From an uncultured Anaerostipes sp. (GTDB lineage Bacteria > Bacillota > Clostridia > Lachnospirales > Lachnospiraceae): a DNA stretch of 10,816 nt. A program made the translations under genes and the position numbers. The stretch is from contig CAAEIR010000390.1 of the NCBI GenBank assembly GCA_900756035.1, positions 1-10,816 of the forward strand, read 5' to 3'. Below, piece after piece: positions 1 to 7,157 of this stretch (its first letter is position 1; each line of letters begins with the position of its first letter). The notes beneath the pieces were generated by a model, which saw nothing but the letters and a program-made list of their open reading frames with translations, had not been told where the DNA came from and searched no databases.

Positions 1-45
1 CAATTAGGTCATTTTTTGCATTTTTCTCTAAAATTAGAAAATACT

Positions 46-54
46 TGCTAAAAT
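46..54 (+). promoter_or_regulatory. possible extended -10 promoter for the secreted-protein gene
   Basis: TGCTAAAAT at 46-54 reads as an extended -10 element (TG, one base, TAAAAT). No convincing -35 lies 16-18 bases upstream, and the surrounding AT-rich DNA makes chance matches easy. It would give a leader of about 40 bases before the gene at 100. Confidence 0.35.
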
Positions 55-99
55 AGTTTTTGTAACTAATGAAAATTAAATTAAAAAAAGGAGAGAGAA

Positions 100-555
100 A
101 TGAGAGTACTAAGAAAGAGAAAATTTATTGCAGGAATTATGTTGTTTATGTTTGCAGGAGCTTCTTCTATGGTAACCGCAGCAGATTCTTATTCGAACAG
201 CAAATCTTTTACATTAGTAAGTTTGCCTCATGGACATGCAAATACTACTTTTGCTTCAGGAACTAAAACTACAGACAGAAATTATGGACAACTAAAAATT
301 ACTTATATTGGAGGTGGATCTAGTGGAGTAAATGCTTGGATGCGCTCTAAAAAAAGTAATGGGGAATGGGATCCATTGAATTCAAAGCTTAGAACATTTA
401 CAAAAGCAGGAACTAAAAAAATGTATTATAAAAACAGTAGTACAGGATATACAATACCGTATAAAAAAGGAACTAAAGCACAGGTTCGTGGAGAGAATAA
501 AACTAATACTTCTTTGATTCATGATTCAGTATCAGGGGTAGCTTATTTCAATTAA
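100..555 (+). CDS. small secreted basic protein, first gene of an ABC-transporter cluster
   Basis: A 151-residue protein with a clear Sec signal peptide: basic start (RVLRKRK), hydrophobic core at about residues 9-22, likely cleavage near residues 27-28 (VTAA/DS). The mature part of about 124 residues is basic, rich in Gly, Ser, Thr, Lys and Tyr, and has no cysteine, so neither disulfides nor a lipoprotein anchor are expected. It looks like an all-beta secreted domain. A late RGENK...VSGVAYFN stretch is reminiscent of small Gram-positive exported proteins grouped under DUF2712, but this is from memory and unverified. The start at 100 has an excellent site, AAAGGAGAG at 87-95. It lies ahead of three membrane proteins and an ABC ATPase, which suggests a substrate, effector or toxin handled by that transporter. 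Lactococcin 972-type bacteriocins have a similar layout, but I see no convincing similarity. Function unknown. Confidence 0.85.
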   Translation: MRVLRKRKFIAGIMLFMFAGASSMVTAADSYSNSKSFTLVSLPHGHANTTFASGTKTTDRNYGQLKITYIGGGSSGVNAWMRSKKSNGEWDPLNSKLRTFTKAGTKKMYYKNSSTGYTIPYKKGTKAQVRGENKTNTSLIHDSVSGVAYFN

Positions 556-564
556 TCTAAAATA

Positions 565-604
565 ATAAAATCAGCAGATATATTATATAATCTGCTGATT
601 TTAT
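565..604 (+). terminator. hairpin between secreted-protein gene and transporter genes, probable leaky terminator
   Basis: A perfect 15-bp inverted repeat (565-579 with 590-604, core TCAGCAGAT/ATCTGCTGA) with a 10-base AT loop. The 3' arm ends in TTTTAT, a short, imperfect U-tract. No other promoter is evident before the next gene at 629. The likely effect is a strong first-gene transcript with partial read-through into the transporter genes. It could also protect the 3' end of the short mRNA. Confidence 0.7.
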
Positions 605-628
605 AGTAACAAAGGATAGGGAGAGTAT

Positions 629-1480
629 ATGCATATCTATAGAACAGAATTGAAAAAATTAATAACAAGAACATCGTTTTGGGTGATCGTTTTACTATTG
701 TTAGGAATCGTATTTTTAGATTTTTATCTTACTTGCCGTCATTATGCAGGTCAGCCATTATCAGAGATTCCGTCTGCATATGATTTGATTGTGATTTCTA
801 ATGAGTATAGCGGATCTTTGGGAACTATGTTTTTTCAGAGTTTTATTTTTATCTTGATCGTGGCACTCATTGGATCGGATACATTTTTTATTGAAAAGGA
901 GCACGGAATACAAAATTTTGTATTTACCAGAGTTCAGCGCAAGAAGTATGTGTTATCGCAGGCAGCAGCAGTTATGACAACAGTATTTCTGACTATGTTT
1001 TTTATGATACTTATCAGTCAATTACTTGCTCTCACAGCATTTCCATTTCAGGGGTATATGATTGATGATTCGATTGCCTATAATTCCCTGTTAGCACATC
1101 CTTCTTATATTTTTTCAAAGCTGGATGCGTATTTTCCGTACTTAAATAATATTGTTTATGCAGTATTATGGGGGATTGTCGGGGCTGTCTTTTCGCTATT
1201 ATCCTATTCTTTGGCATTTTTACATCAATTAAAACGCCATACGATTGTTTTGATTCCGTCTATTTTGTTTTTAGCATACAATCTTGTAACATCGCAAATG
1301 GCAGGATATATTTTAAAGACAAGCCAGAACATTCCTCTGGCGCAGGCGGTTGAGACTTATCTGTTAAAGCGAAATGGTACAGGAAGCATCTGGGTTTATG
1401 TGGGAATTTTATTGGTAATCGTGATAGGCAGTGTCGGATTGATTTGGAGAGGATTGCATAATGATCAGGAACTACTATAA
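629..1480 (+). CDS. ABC-2-type transporter membrane subunit 1
   Basis: A 283-residue membrane protein with six predicted helices at about 17-34, 68-86, 108-136, 174-198, 205-224 and 254-273, the usual ABC-2 exporter permease topology. Between helices 2 and 3 a cytosolic stretch, EKEHGIQNFVFTRVQRKKY (residues 89-107), resembles the coupling helix that contacts the ATPase in this family. The start at 629 follows GGGAGAG at 619-625. The gene lies 73 bases after the secreted-protein gene, across the hairpin, and overlaps the next gene by 20 bases. The role, inferred from context, is one membrane half of an exporter or immunity-type transporter using the ATPase encoded at 2899-3534. The substrate is unknown. 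Confidence 0.8.
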   Translation: MHIYRTELKKLITRTSFWVIVLLLLGIVFLDFYLTCRHYAGQPLSEIPSAYDLIVISNEYSGSLGTMFFQSFIFILIVALIGSDTFFIEKEHGIQNFVFTRVQRKKYVLSQAAAVMTTVFLTMFFMILISQLLALTAFPFQGYMIDDSIAYNSLLAHPSYIFSKLDAYFPYLNNIVYAVLWGIVGAVFSLLSYSLAFLHQLKRHTIVLIPSILFLAYNLVTSQMAGYILKTSQNIPLAQAVETYLLKRNGTGSIWVYVGILLVIVIGSVGLIWRGLHNDQELL

Positions 1481-2162
1481 AAAACATTTTTTAATCGGAG
1501 GATTCTTTTTGTTTATGATTCTCGGAATTGCTTTTTTGAATCCACCGGGGAATGGGGAAAGTTACTATTGGATCTTATATAATCGGGCTTATGCATGTAT
1601 GTTCTACATTCCGTTGTTTTTTTATGGGATGATACCGGTGCTGTCGGATTTCTTTTTTGCAGAAGGTATTGTACGGTATGGGAAAAGAGATGAATTGGTT
1701 TACAGCTATGCAGGAAGAGTTTTTTGCTTCGCCGTGTATTATGCGATGGTGTTTTTTATTGTCAGTCAAATTGCCGGCGGTGTCTACGGAACAAGTATTT
1801 TGCCTGAGCGTGGTGTCGGATTTCTTTTTACGGAGTTCTTCTTGCAGGTTGCAGGCTGGTGTTTTCTGGGATTGGTTTTCATGCTGTTGTATTTACTGAT
1901 ACGTCATTTTGCCGCAGTCTGGGGAGTTTGTGTGGTCAGCATAAGTTTTATTACAGCCATCGGCGAAACTTTTCCGGAGCAGTCTGCAATAAGATATATT
2001 TTAAGCCCCTATCACGCCTTGTATCAAAATGTGTTGATGAAATCGAATATAGTAGCGTTGAAGGCATTTATGGCTCAGGGATTTCTCTCTCTGATTTTAT
2101 TGTTGCTGATAGTCCGCTTTTTTAAAAGAGCAGATGTATTAAAGAGAGGAGACGTAGAATGA
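1461..2162 (+). CDS. ABC-2-type transporter membrane subunit 2
   Basis: A 233-residue protein with about six hydrophobic segments (10-27, 46-66, 86-106, 125-147, 151-168, 203-220) and a basic C-terminal tail (RFFKRADVLKRGD). The loop between segments 2 and 3 holds EGIVRYGKRDELVYSYAGR (68-86), placed like the coupling-helix region of subunit 1, with charged residues where an ATPase contact would sit. The start ATG lies inside the end of the preceding gene (20-base overlap), served by GGAGAGG at 1446-1452. Its own end overlaps the next start by four bases (ATGA). This tight coupling supports assembly of subunits 1-3 into one complex. No close named family is recognised, and the ABC-2 assignment rests on topology and context. 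Confidence 0.75.
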   Translation: MIRNYYKKHFLIGGFFLFMILGIAFLNPPGNGESYYWILYNRAYACMFYIPLFFYGMIPVLSDFFFAEGIVRYGKRDELVYSYAGRVFCFAVYYAMVFFIVSQIAGGVYGTSILPERGVGFLFTEFFLQVAGWCFLGLVFMLLYLLIRHFAAVWGVCVVSISFITAIGETFPEQSAIRYILSPYHALYQNVLMKSNIVALKAFMAQGFLSLILLLLIVRFFKRADVLKRGDVE

Positions 2163-2887
2163 CGAGACGCCAATTTATCGGCATGGTATTTATAATTGTT
2201 GTTGTTTCCTTTCTCTTATCTATGAATGCCGGGGATGGAACAGAAAATTTTAATATACAGTTTGCTTTTGTTTATGGGTGGATGGACTATCAAAATGTGA
2301 ATGCTATGTTGATATCTTTTGCAAACTGGATCTTTCCTCAGATGATTTTAATACTGTTTTTGGGGAATATAGCAGAAGAACAATTATATTCTATGCTTCC
2401 ATATATATTAACCAGAGCGGAAAATCCAACAAAGATTTGGAGAAAAGTATATAAAAAAGTGATAGGGATATCCGTAGTTGCCTCAGGAATGTTTCCACTC
2501 TCTTTGTGGTCGATTCTTTTTGTTGAAGGCATGCGTTGTTCCATAGATCGGGAAGGTTGGAGTCAGATAATCTGCTGGATATTGTATCAAGTTCTCTGTG
2601 TGCTGTTTTTAAATGTGATGGCTGCTTATATGCCATCGATTTATGGAATAGGAATTTTATTATCCGGAGAAGTTCTTTTGTGGTTTTTACAAGGAATGAT
2701 TTTTTGGGAAATGTTTCCTGCTGTGATACATAAGATTTTACCGATTTCCACAATTTGGTTTTTTGATGGAAAAGAAATATTACAGTCAGATAGTACGATC
2801 GGATTGGGAATATTTTTGATCATAGTAATAGTAATGCTTGTATGGAGTATACGTTATACTGGAAAAAGGGATATTTTATCTCATTAA
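2159..2887 (+). CDS. ABC-2-type transporter membrane subunit 3
   Basis: A 242-residue membrane protein with segments at about 5-21, 50-69, 100-122, 135-157, 160-182 and 213-231. After segment 2 it carries EEQLYSMLPYILTRAENPTKIW (starting at residue 73), again an acidic pair followed by a Thr-Arg and basic/aromatic residues, the pattern seen in subunit 1. It begins in an ATGA overlap with the previous gene, with GAGAGGAG just upstream, and ends 11 bases before the ATPase start. Three different membrane subunits with one ATPase is unusual, since most ABC-2 exporters use one or two. The third may be an accessory or regulatory subunit. The assignment is based on topology, motif position and operon context. 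Confidence 0.75.
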   Translation: MTRRQFIGMVFIIVVVSFLLSMNAGDGTENFNIQFAFVYGWMDYQNVNAMLISFANWIFPQMILILFLGNIAEEQLYSMLPYILTRAENPTKIWRKVYKKVIGISVVASGMFPLSLWSILFVEGMRCSIDREGWSQIICWILYQVLCVLFLNVMAAYMPSIYGIGILLSGEVLLWFLQGMIFWEMFPAVIHKILPISTIWFFDGKEILQSDSTIGLGIFLIIVIVMLVWSIRYTGKRDILSH

Positions 2888-2898
2888 GGAGTATGTAC

Positions 2899-3534
2899 AT
2901 GAAACAAAATGAAATTAAATTAAGTAATGTTTCCAAAGAAATAAAAGGAGCCGTCATATTAGATGAGATTAATTACGAGTTTCATCCGGGAGTTATTTAT
3001 GGTATCCACGGTCGAAATGGTTCCGGGAAGACCATGCTGCTTCGCGCAATTGCGGGATTAATTCGACCAACAAGGGGAGAAATTAAGATTGGGGAGAAAA
3101 TTTTGCATCAGGATATGGATTTTCCGGAAAGTATTGGTGTGCTGATTGAAACACCAAATTTTTGGAAAAATTATACCGGAGTGAAGGTGTTAAAAACCCT
3201 GGCATCTATAAAAAATGTCATCGGACAGAGGGAAATAGAAGAGATATTACAGAAGGTAGGGCTGGATCCAAAAGATTCAAGAACAGTTCGGAAATATTCT
3301 CTTGGAATGAAGCAGAGACTTGGAATTGCTCAGGCATTGATGGAGCAGCCGGATATCTTACTATTAGATGAACCAACCAATGCGATTGATAAGATGGGAG
3401 TGCAGGTCGTAGAGGATTTGTTTCGAAAGGAAGCAAATCGGGGTGCCGTTGTAATTATTGCCAGTCATAACCTTCAGGATTTGGAACATTGCGATCAATT
3501 ACTTGAAATGGATCAGGGAAGAATCTGTGGTTAG
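2899..3534 (+). CDS. ABC transporter ATP-binding protein (BcrA/LanF-like)
   Basis: A 211-residue single nucleotide-binding domain, full length for an ABC-2 ATPase. Visible motifs are Walker A GRNGSGKT (38-45), signature SLGMKQ (134-139), Walker B ILLLDEP (153-159) and H-loop ASHN with His190. The Q-loop position reads LIETPNFWKN with Glu (about residue 84) in place of Gln. Glu here is typical of ATPases in bacitracin- and lantibiotic-resistance transporters (BcrA, LanF), known from family knowledge. I chose the start at 2899 because TAAGGAG at 2885-2891 is seven bases upstream. An in-frame ATG at 2842 lies inside the preceding gene and would add a foreign-looking extension. It supplies energy for the three membrane subunits encoded just upstream. 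Confidence 0.92.
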   Translation: MKQNEIKLSNVSKEIKGAVILDEINYEFHPGVIYGIHGRNGSGKTMLLRAIAGLIRPTRGEIKIGEKILHQDMDFPESIGVLIETPNFWKNYTGVKVLKTLASIKNVIGQREIEEILQKVGLDPKDSRTVRKYSLGMKQRLGIAQALMEQPDILLLDEPTNAIDKMGVQVVEDLFRKEANRGAVVIIASHNLQDLEHCDQLLEMDQGRICG

Positions 3535-3547
3535 AAGGAGAAGGTAT

Positions 3548-4276
3548 ATGAGGATATTAAAGAAATTTTTTCCGGCTGCTATTTTAATTTTGATCGTTGT
3601 GTCGTTTGCTCTGGCATCAGCCTATGGAAAAACAGTGAAAAGCAGTTTTCAGGATAATGTAGAATTTGATCAGTATTTAAAAACGCATGGAGAGGATCTT
3701 CGTGTACAAAGTGATGCCTATCCGTATGATGAAGATTATGATTTGTATGGTGGTGGAGAAAAAATTCAAAATTTTAAGGAACTTACTAAAAATTCAGATC
3801 TGATTGTAAGAGGAAAGCTGTCCTCAGGATATGAGCGAAAGATTTTTTCAGAATGTATTTTTTCCGAAGTCGAGATACTAAAATGTTATAAAGGAAATGT
3901 GAAACAAGGGGATTCCATTCATCTGTTTGAACCGGTAAACTGTACGGGATTCGGGAATCCGATGCTTTGTGAAGAAGGATATTTGCCAATGACAGAAAAT
4001 CAGGAATATATTTTGTTCCTGAGAAAAGTTAAAAATTCACATTTTTCCAGTGATCAATATATTTATCTTCCGGTCAGTATCACGTATGGGAAATATAAGG
4101 CAGATACTTCTTTTCCTAAACGTTACACTGCGGAACAAATCAGTGTGGATACCAGCGATGAGAAGCATCTTCTGAAATATAAGGATGTAAAAAATGAAGA
4201 AGTAATCATCTATGAAAATGAACGATATAAAAGTTTTCTCAAGTTTAAGGCCAATGTTATAAGAAAATTTTTATGA
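3548..4276 (+). CDS. membrane-anchored or secreted protein of unknown function, last gene of the ABC cluster
   Basis: A 242-residue protein with an N-terminal signal or anchor (RILKKFF, then hydrophobic 9-25, possible cleavage after ALASA at residue 25). There is no lipobox cysteine. A negatively charged stretch (about 35-75) is followed by a beta-rich domain at about 83-185: SDLIVRGKL, then VEILKCYKG, GDSIHLFEP, EYILFLRK and ITYGKYK. I associate this pattern (exposed to signal, then 'conducts a growing chain of strands') with small exported Gram-positive proteins of unknown function, possibly an OB-like fold. That is inference. Four cysteines (103, 113, 132, 141) could form two extracellular disulfides. 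The start at 3548 has AGAAGGAGAAGG upstream. A longer frame from 3458 would overlap the ATPase and was rejected. Thirteen bases separate it from the ATPase gene. It may act as a substrate-binding, protective or processing partner. Confidence 0.78.
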   Translation: MRILKKFFPAAILILIVVSFALASAYGKTVKSSFQDNVEFDQYLKTHGEDLRVQSDAYPYDEDYDLYGGGEKIQNFKELTKNSDLIVRGKLSSGYERKIFSECIFSEVEILKCYKGNVKQGDSIHLFEPVNCTGFGNPMLCEEGYLPMTENQEYILFLRKVKNSHFSSDQYIYLPVSITYGKYKADTSFPKRYTAEQISVDTSDEKHLLKYKDVKNEEVIIYENERYKSFLKFKANVIRKFL

Positions 4277-4288
4277 GATGGTTCGTAC

Positions 4289-4317
4289 TTGTATTTTTCT
4301 GATATTCTCTCTATAAT
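4289..4317 (+). promoter_or_regulatory. sigma-A promoter for the PP-loop ATPase gene
   Basis: TTGTAT at 4289-4294 and a perfect TATAAT at 4312-4317 are separated by 17 bases. Transcription would start near 4324, about 29 bases before the ATG at 4353. No terminator is visible after the gene ending at 4276, so some read-through from the ABC cluster is also possible. Confidence 0.6.
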
Positions 4318-4352
4318 AAGTGATTAGAATATGATAGGAAAGGTTTGAAAGA

Positions 4353-5291
4353 ATGCAGAAGATGAATATTTCACATAAAGAATTATTAGATATGGAGTCA
4401 GAACCACAGCGAAAGCCAGAAGAGGGAACTGCAGGAAAGAAAAAGAAAGAATTGACGAGGGCGGAGGAGATTGAAAAGAGTATTCGCAAAAAGTTCCATA
4501 AACCTTTGTTTTCTAAATTCGTAAAGGCCATTAAAAATTATGATCTGGTAAAAGAAAATGATAAGATTGCAGTCTGTATTTCTGGTGGAAAGGATTCTAT
4601 GCTGATGGCAAAGCTGTTTCAGGAATTACAGCGGCATAACAAATTTCATTTTGATCTGGTGTTTCTTGTAATGGACCCGGGATATAAGGAAGTGAATCGT
4701 CAGTTAATAGAGAGCAATGCAAAGATGATGGATATTCCAATTACTGTTTTTGAATCTGAGATTTTCGATGCGGTTTATGAGATTGAAAAATCTCCTTGTT
4801 ATCTCTGTGCCAGAATGCGCAGGGGATACCTTTACAGCAAGGCAAAGGAACTGGGATGCAATAAGATTGCTCTGGGGCACCATTACGATGATGTCATTGA
4901 GACAATTTTAATGGGGATGCTCTACGGTGGACAGGTTCAGACAATGATGCCAAAGCTTCATAGTACGAATTTTGAGGGAATGGAACTGATTCGCCCGCTC
5001 TATCTGATTCGTGAGGGAGACATCAAGCATTGGAGAGATTATAATACATTGCATTTTCTTCAGTGTGCCTGTCGCTTTACAGAGACATGTTCTACTTGCA
5101 GTGCCGATGGCAGCAGCGATTCTAAGCGAATGGAAGTAAAACATATGATTGCAAAAATGAAAGAAATCAATCCTTATGTGGAGTCTAATATTTTTAAGAG
5201 TGTAGAGAATGTAAATCTAAAGACCATTATTGCTTACAAAAAAGATGGAGTTAAACATTCCTTTTTAGATACGTATGATCAGAAATTATGA
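4353..5291 (+). CDS. PP-loop ATPase of the TtcA family (probable tRNA thiolation enzyme)
   Basis: A 312-residue protein with the ATP-pyrophosphatase PP-loop SGGKDS at 77-82 and LGHHYDD at 174-180, as in TtcA and related tRNA-modifying enzymes that activate a base with ATP before inserting sulfur. Cysteines fit an iron-sulfur or sulfur-carrying site: C149-x2-C152 (PCYLC), then C238, C240, C246 and C249 (CACRFTETCSTC). In E. coli TtcA a CxxC pair and one further Cys bind the cluster. Here the C-terminal group holds four cysteines, more than needed. The N-terminal 45 residues form a charged, Lys/Glu-rich extension of unknown role. AGGAAAGG at 4336-4343 supports the start at 4353. A second in-frame ATG at 4362 is possible. 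TtcA makes 2-thiocytidine in tRNA, but the exact target in this organism is not shown by the sequence. Confidence 0.88.
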   Translation: MQKMNISHKELLDMESEPQRKPEEGTAGKKKKELTRAEEIEKSIRKKFHKPLFSKFVKAIKNYDLVKENDKIAVCISGGKDSMLMAKLFQELQRHNKFHFDLVFLVMDPGYKEVNRQLIESNAKMMDIPITVFESEIFDAVYEIEKSPCYLCARMRRGYLYSKAKELGCNKIALGHHYDDVIETILMGMLYGGQVQTMMPKLHSTNFEGMELIRPLYLIREGDIKHWRDYNTLHFLQCACRFTETCSTCSADGSSDSKRMEVKHMIAKMKEINPYVESNIFKSVENVNLKTIIAYKKDGVKHSFLDTYDQKL

Positions 5292-5340
5292 CAAACAAAA
5301 ATCGGATGGGTATATGATCCCATCCGGTTTTTTGTTTGTA
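5291..5340. terminator. bidirectional terminator between convergent genes
   Basis: CGGATGGG (5303-5310) pairs with CCCATCCG (5319-5326) around an eight-base loop. A-rich DNA on the left (ACAAACAAAAAT) mirrors T-rich DNA on the right (TTTTTTGTTTGT), extending the pairing with one small mismatch. Each strand therefore has a stem plus U-tract, ending both the + strand PP-loop gene and the - strand ABC-F gene. Confidence 0.85.
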
Positions 5341-5355
5341 TTTTCGGTGATTTAA

Positions 5356-6981
5356 TTAGTCTTCGTCTGAAATCTCAACAATCTGGCGTTTTCTTGCGTC
5401 AGTATCGTTTTCCAGATATTCATCATAGGTACATTCTTTGTCGATCAGACCGCTTGGTGTAATTTCCATAATGCGGTTAGCTGTGGTCTGAACAAACTGA
5501 TGATCCTGAGAAGTAAATAACAGGGCGCCTTTAAAGTCTTTGAGTGCTTCGTTTAATGCGGTGATAGATTCCATATCCAAATGGTTGGTCGGCTCATCAA
5601 GAAGGAGAATATTAGCGCCGCTGATCATTAATTTGGAAAGCATACAGCGAACCTTTTCTCCTCCGGAAAGGACTCCGACTTTTTTCAGGGCATCTTCACC
5701 GGAAAATAACATTCTTCCAAGGAATCCGCGGACAAAGGTAGCATCCTTTTCCTCGGAATATTGTGTCAGCCATTCTACAATGGTTTCATCCTCAGAGAAG
5801 TCTTTTGTGTTATCTTTCGGGAAATAAGACTGTGTCGTTGTAACGCCCCATTTGTAAGTACCGGAATCCGGTTCCATTTCACCGGAAAGGATTTTAAATA
5901 AAGTCGTTGCCGCCTGTGTATTTGGCCCTACAAAAGCAATTTTGTCAGTTGGTTTCATTAAAAATGAAATATTGTCAAGCACTTTGACTCCGTCAATGGT
6001 CTTGGAAAGATTTTCAACCAGCAGAGCATCGTTTCCAATTTCACGATTTGGCTTAAAGTTGATGTATGGATATTTTCTGCTGGAAGGTTTCAAATCATCC
6101 AGCTGAATTTTATCTAAAGCTTTCTTTCTGGAAGTTGCCTGCTTAGATTTAGAAGCGTTGGCGCTGAATCTTGCAATAAAGTCTTGCAGTTCCTTCATTT
6201 TTTCTTCTTTTTTCTTATTAGATTCTTTCATTTGCTTTGTTAAAAGCTGACTGGACTCATACCAGAAATCGTAGTTTCCGGAGAAAAGCTGAATCTTAGC
6301 ATAATCAATATCTGCAATATGAGTGCAGACTTTATTTAAGAAGTAACGGTCATGGGACACAACGATGACGGTATTGTCAAAATTGATCAGAAATTCTTCT
6401 AACCAGTAAATTGCATCCAGATCCAAGTGGTTGGTCGGCTCATCAAGAAGCAGGATATCAGGGTTTCCGAAAAGAGCCTGAGCCAATAAAACTTTGACCT
6501 TCTGGGAACCATTTAAATCTGCCATTTTTGCATAATGAAGCTCAGATGAAATTCCAAGTCCATTTAACATTGTAGCGGCATCGGATTCTGCTTCCCAGCC
6601 GTTCATATCCGCAAATTCGCCTTCTAATTCACTGGCGCGGATTCCGTCTTCGTCTGTGAAGTCTTCTTTTGCATAAATTGCTTCTTTTTCTTTCATAATT
6701 TCATAGAGTCTCTGGTTTCCCATCATTACAGTATCCAGAACAATATGTTCGTCATACTGATAATGATCCTGTTTTAAAACGGAAAGACGCTGTCCGGAGG
6801 TGATAGATACATCTCCTTTTGATGGTTCGATCTCACCGGAAAGGATTTTAAGGAAAGTGGATTTTCCTGCTCCGTTGGCACCGATCAGTCCATAGCAGTT
6901 TCCCTCCGTAAATTTGATATTAACATCTTCAAATAAAGCACGTTTCCCTAAACGCAGTGTTACATTATTTGCCTGTATCAT
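5356..6981 (-). CDS. ykpA: ABC-F family ATPase, YkpA/YbiT type
   Basis: A soluble 541-residue protein with two ABC domains and no membrane segment. ABC-F proteins act on the ribosome as translation factors or, in some subfamilies, in antibiotic resistance. Length and sequence closely recall B. subtilis YkpA (from memory). Domain 1: Walker A GANGAGKST (34-42), degenerate signature LNGSQ (156-160), Walker B ILLLDEP (176-182), His210. The linker (about 240-310) is charged and Lys-rich, the position of the ribosome-probing P-site tether. Domain 2: the Walker A position reads GPNTQAATT (352-360) with no Lys, the signature LSGGE (438-442) and Walker B (458-464) are intact, and the switch histidine is Gln492 (SQDH). 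The start at 6981 is supported by AAGGAAGG seven bases upstream. A longer frame to 7083 has no such site and runs over the promoter. Confidence 0.93.
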   Translation of the reverse strand: MIQANNVTLRLGKRALFEDVNIKFTEGNCYGLIGANGAGKSTFLKILSGEIEPSKGDVSITSGQRLSVLKQDHYQYDEHIVLDTVMMGNQRLYEIMKEKEAIYAKEDFTDEDGIRASELEGEFADMNGWEAESDAATMLNGLGISSELHYAKMADLNGSQKVKVLLAQALFGNPDILLLDEPTNHLDLDAIYWLEEFLINFDNTVIVVSHDRYFLNKVCTHIADIDYAKIQLFSGNYDFWYESSQLLTKQMKESNKKKEEKMKELQDFIARFSANASKSKQATSRKKALDKIQLDDLKPSSRKYPYINFKPNREIGNDALLVENLSKTIDGVKVLDNISFLMKPTDKIAFVGPNTQAATTLFKILSGEMEPDSGTYKWGVTTTQSYFPKDNTKDFSEDETIVEWLTQYSEEKDATFVRGFLGRMLFSGEDALKKVGVLSGGEKVRCMLSKLMISGANILLLDEPTNHLDMESITALNEALKDFKGALLFTSQDHQFVQTTANRIMEITPSGLIDKECTYDEYLENDTDARKRQIVEISDED

Positions 6982-7031
6982 TGTATAACCTTCCTTATTT
7001 CTTATTACTATTTCGCATGCTGCTTCTTTCC

Positions 7032-7059
7032 ATTTTACAGAAAAAAGAAAGTTTTTCAA
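7032..7059 (-). promoter_or_regulatory. promoter of the ABC-F gene
   Basis: On the minus strand TTGAAA (7059-7054) and TAAAAT (7037-7032) are separated by 16 bases. Transcription would start near 7025, giving a leader of about 44 bases before the ATG at 6981. It diverges from the ylxM promoter without overlapping it. Confidence 0.6.
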
Positions 7060-7089
7060 GTAGAAAATGCATTGTGCAAGCAAAAATAC

Positions 7090-7118
7090 TTGACAAAGCC
7101 GGGCAGATTCTGTAAACT
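7090..7118 (+). promoter_or_regulatory. promoter of the ylxM-ffh-rpsP-khpA operon
   Basis: A consensus TTGACA at 7090-7095 is followed after 17 bases by TAAACT at 7113-7118 (four of six matches to TATAAT). The expected start is near 7125, about 33 bases before ylxM. Confidence 0.65.
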
Positions 7119-7157
7119 AACACATGGTAAAGGAAAAATGCTTTACAGGAGTATCAG

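Noticed and set aside
69..266. Open frame overlapping the start of the secreted protein in another frame
   Set aside because: The frame at 100 has a ribosome site and a clear signal peptide, while this one has neither.
100..555. Lactococcin 972-family bacteriocin
   Set aside because: The layout (signal peptide, small secreted protein, transporter) fits, but the mature protein is longer and I cannot see the family's conserved Tyr/Trp/Ser pattern. Kept as unknown.
2391..2753. Minus-strand open frame of 120 codons inside membrane subunit 3
   Set aside because: Antisense to a well-supported coding gene with translational coupling on both sides.
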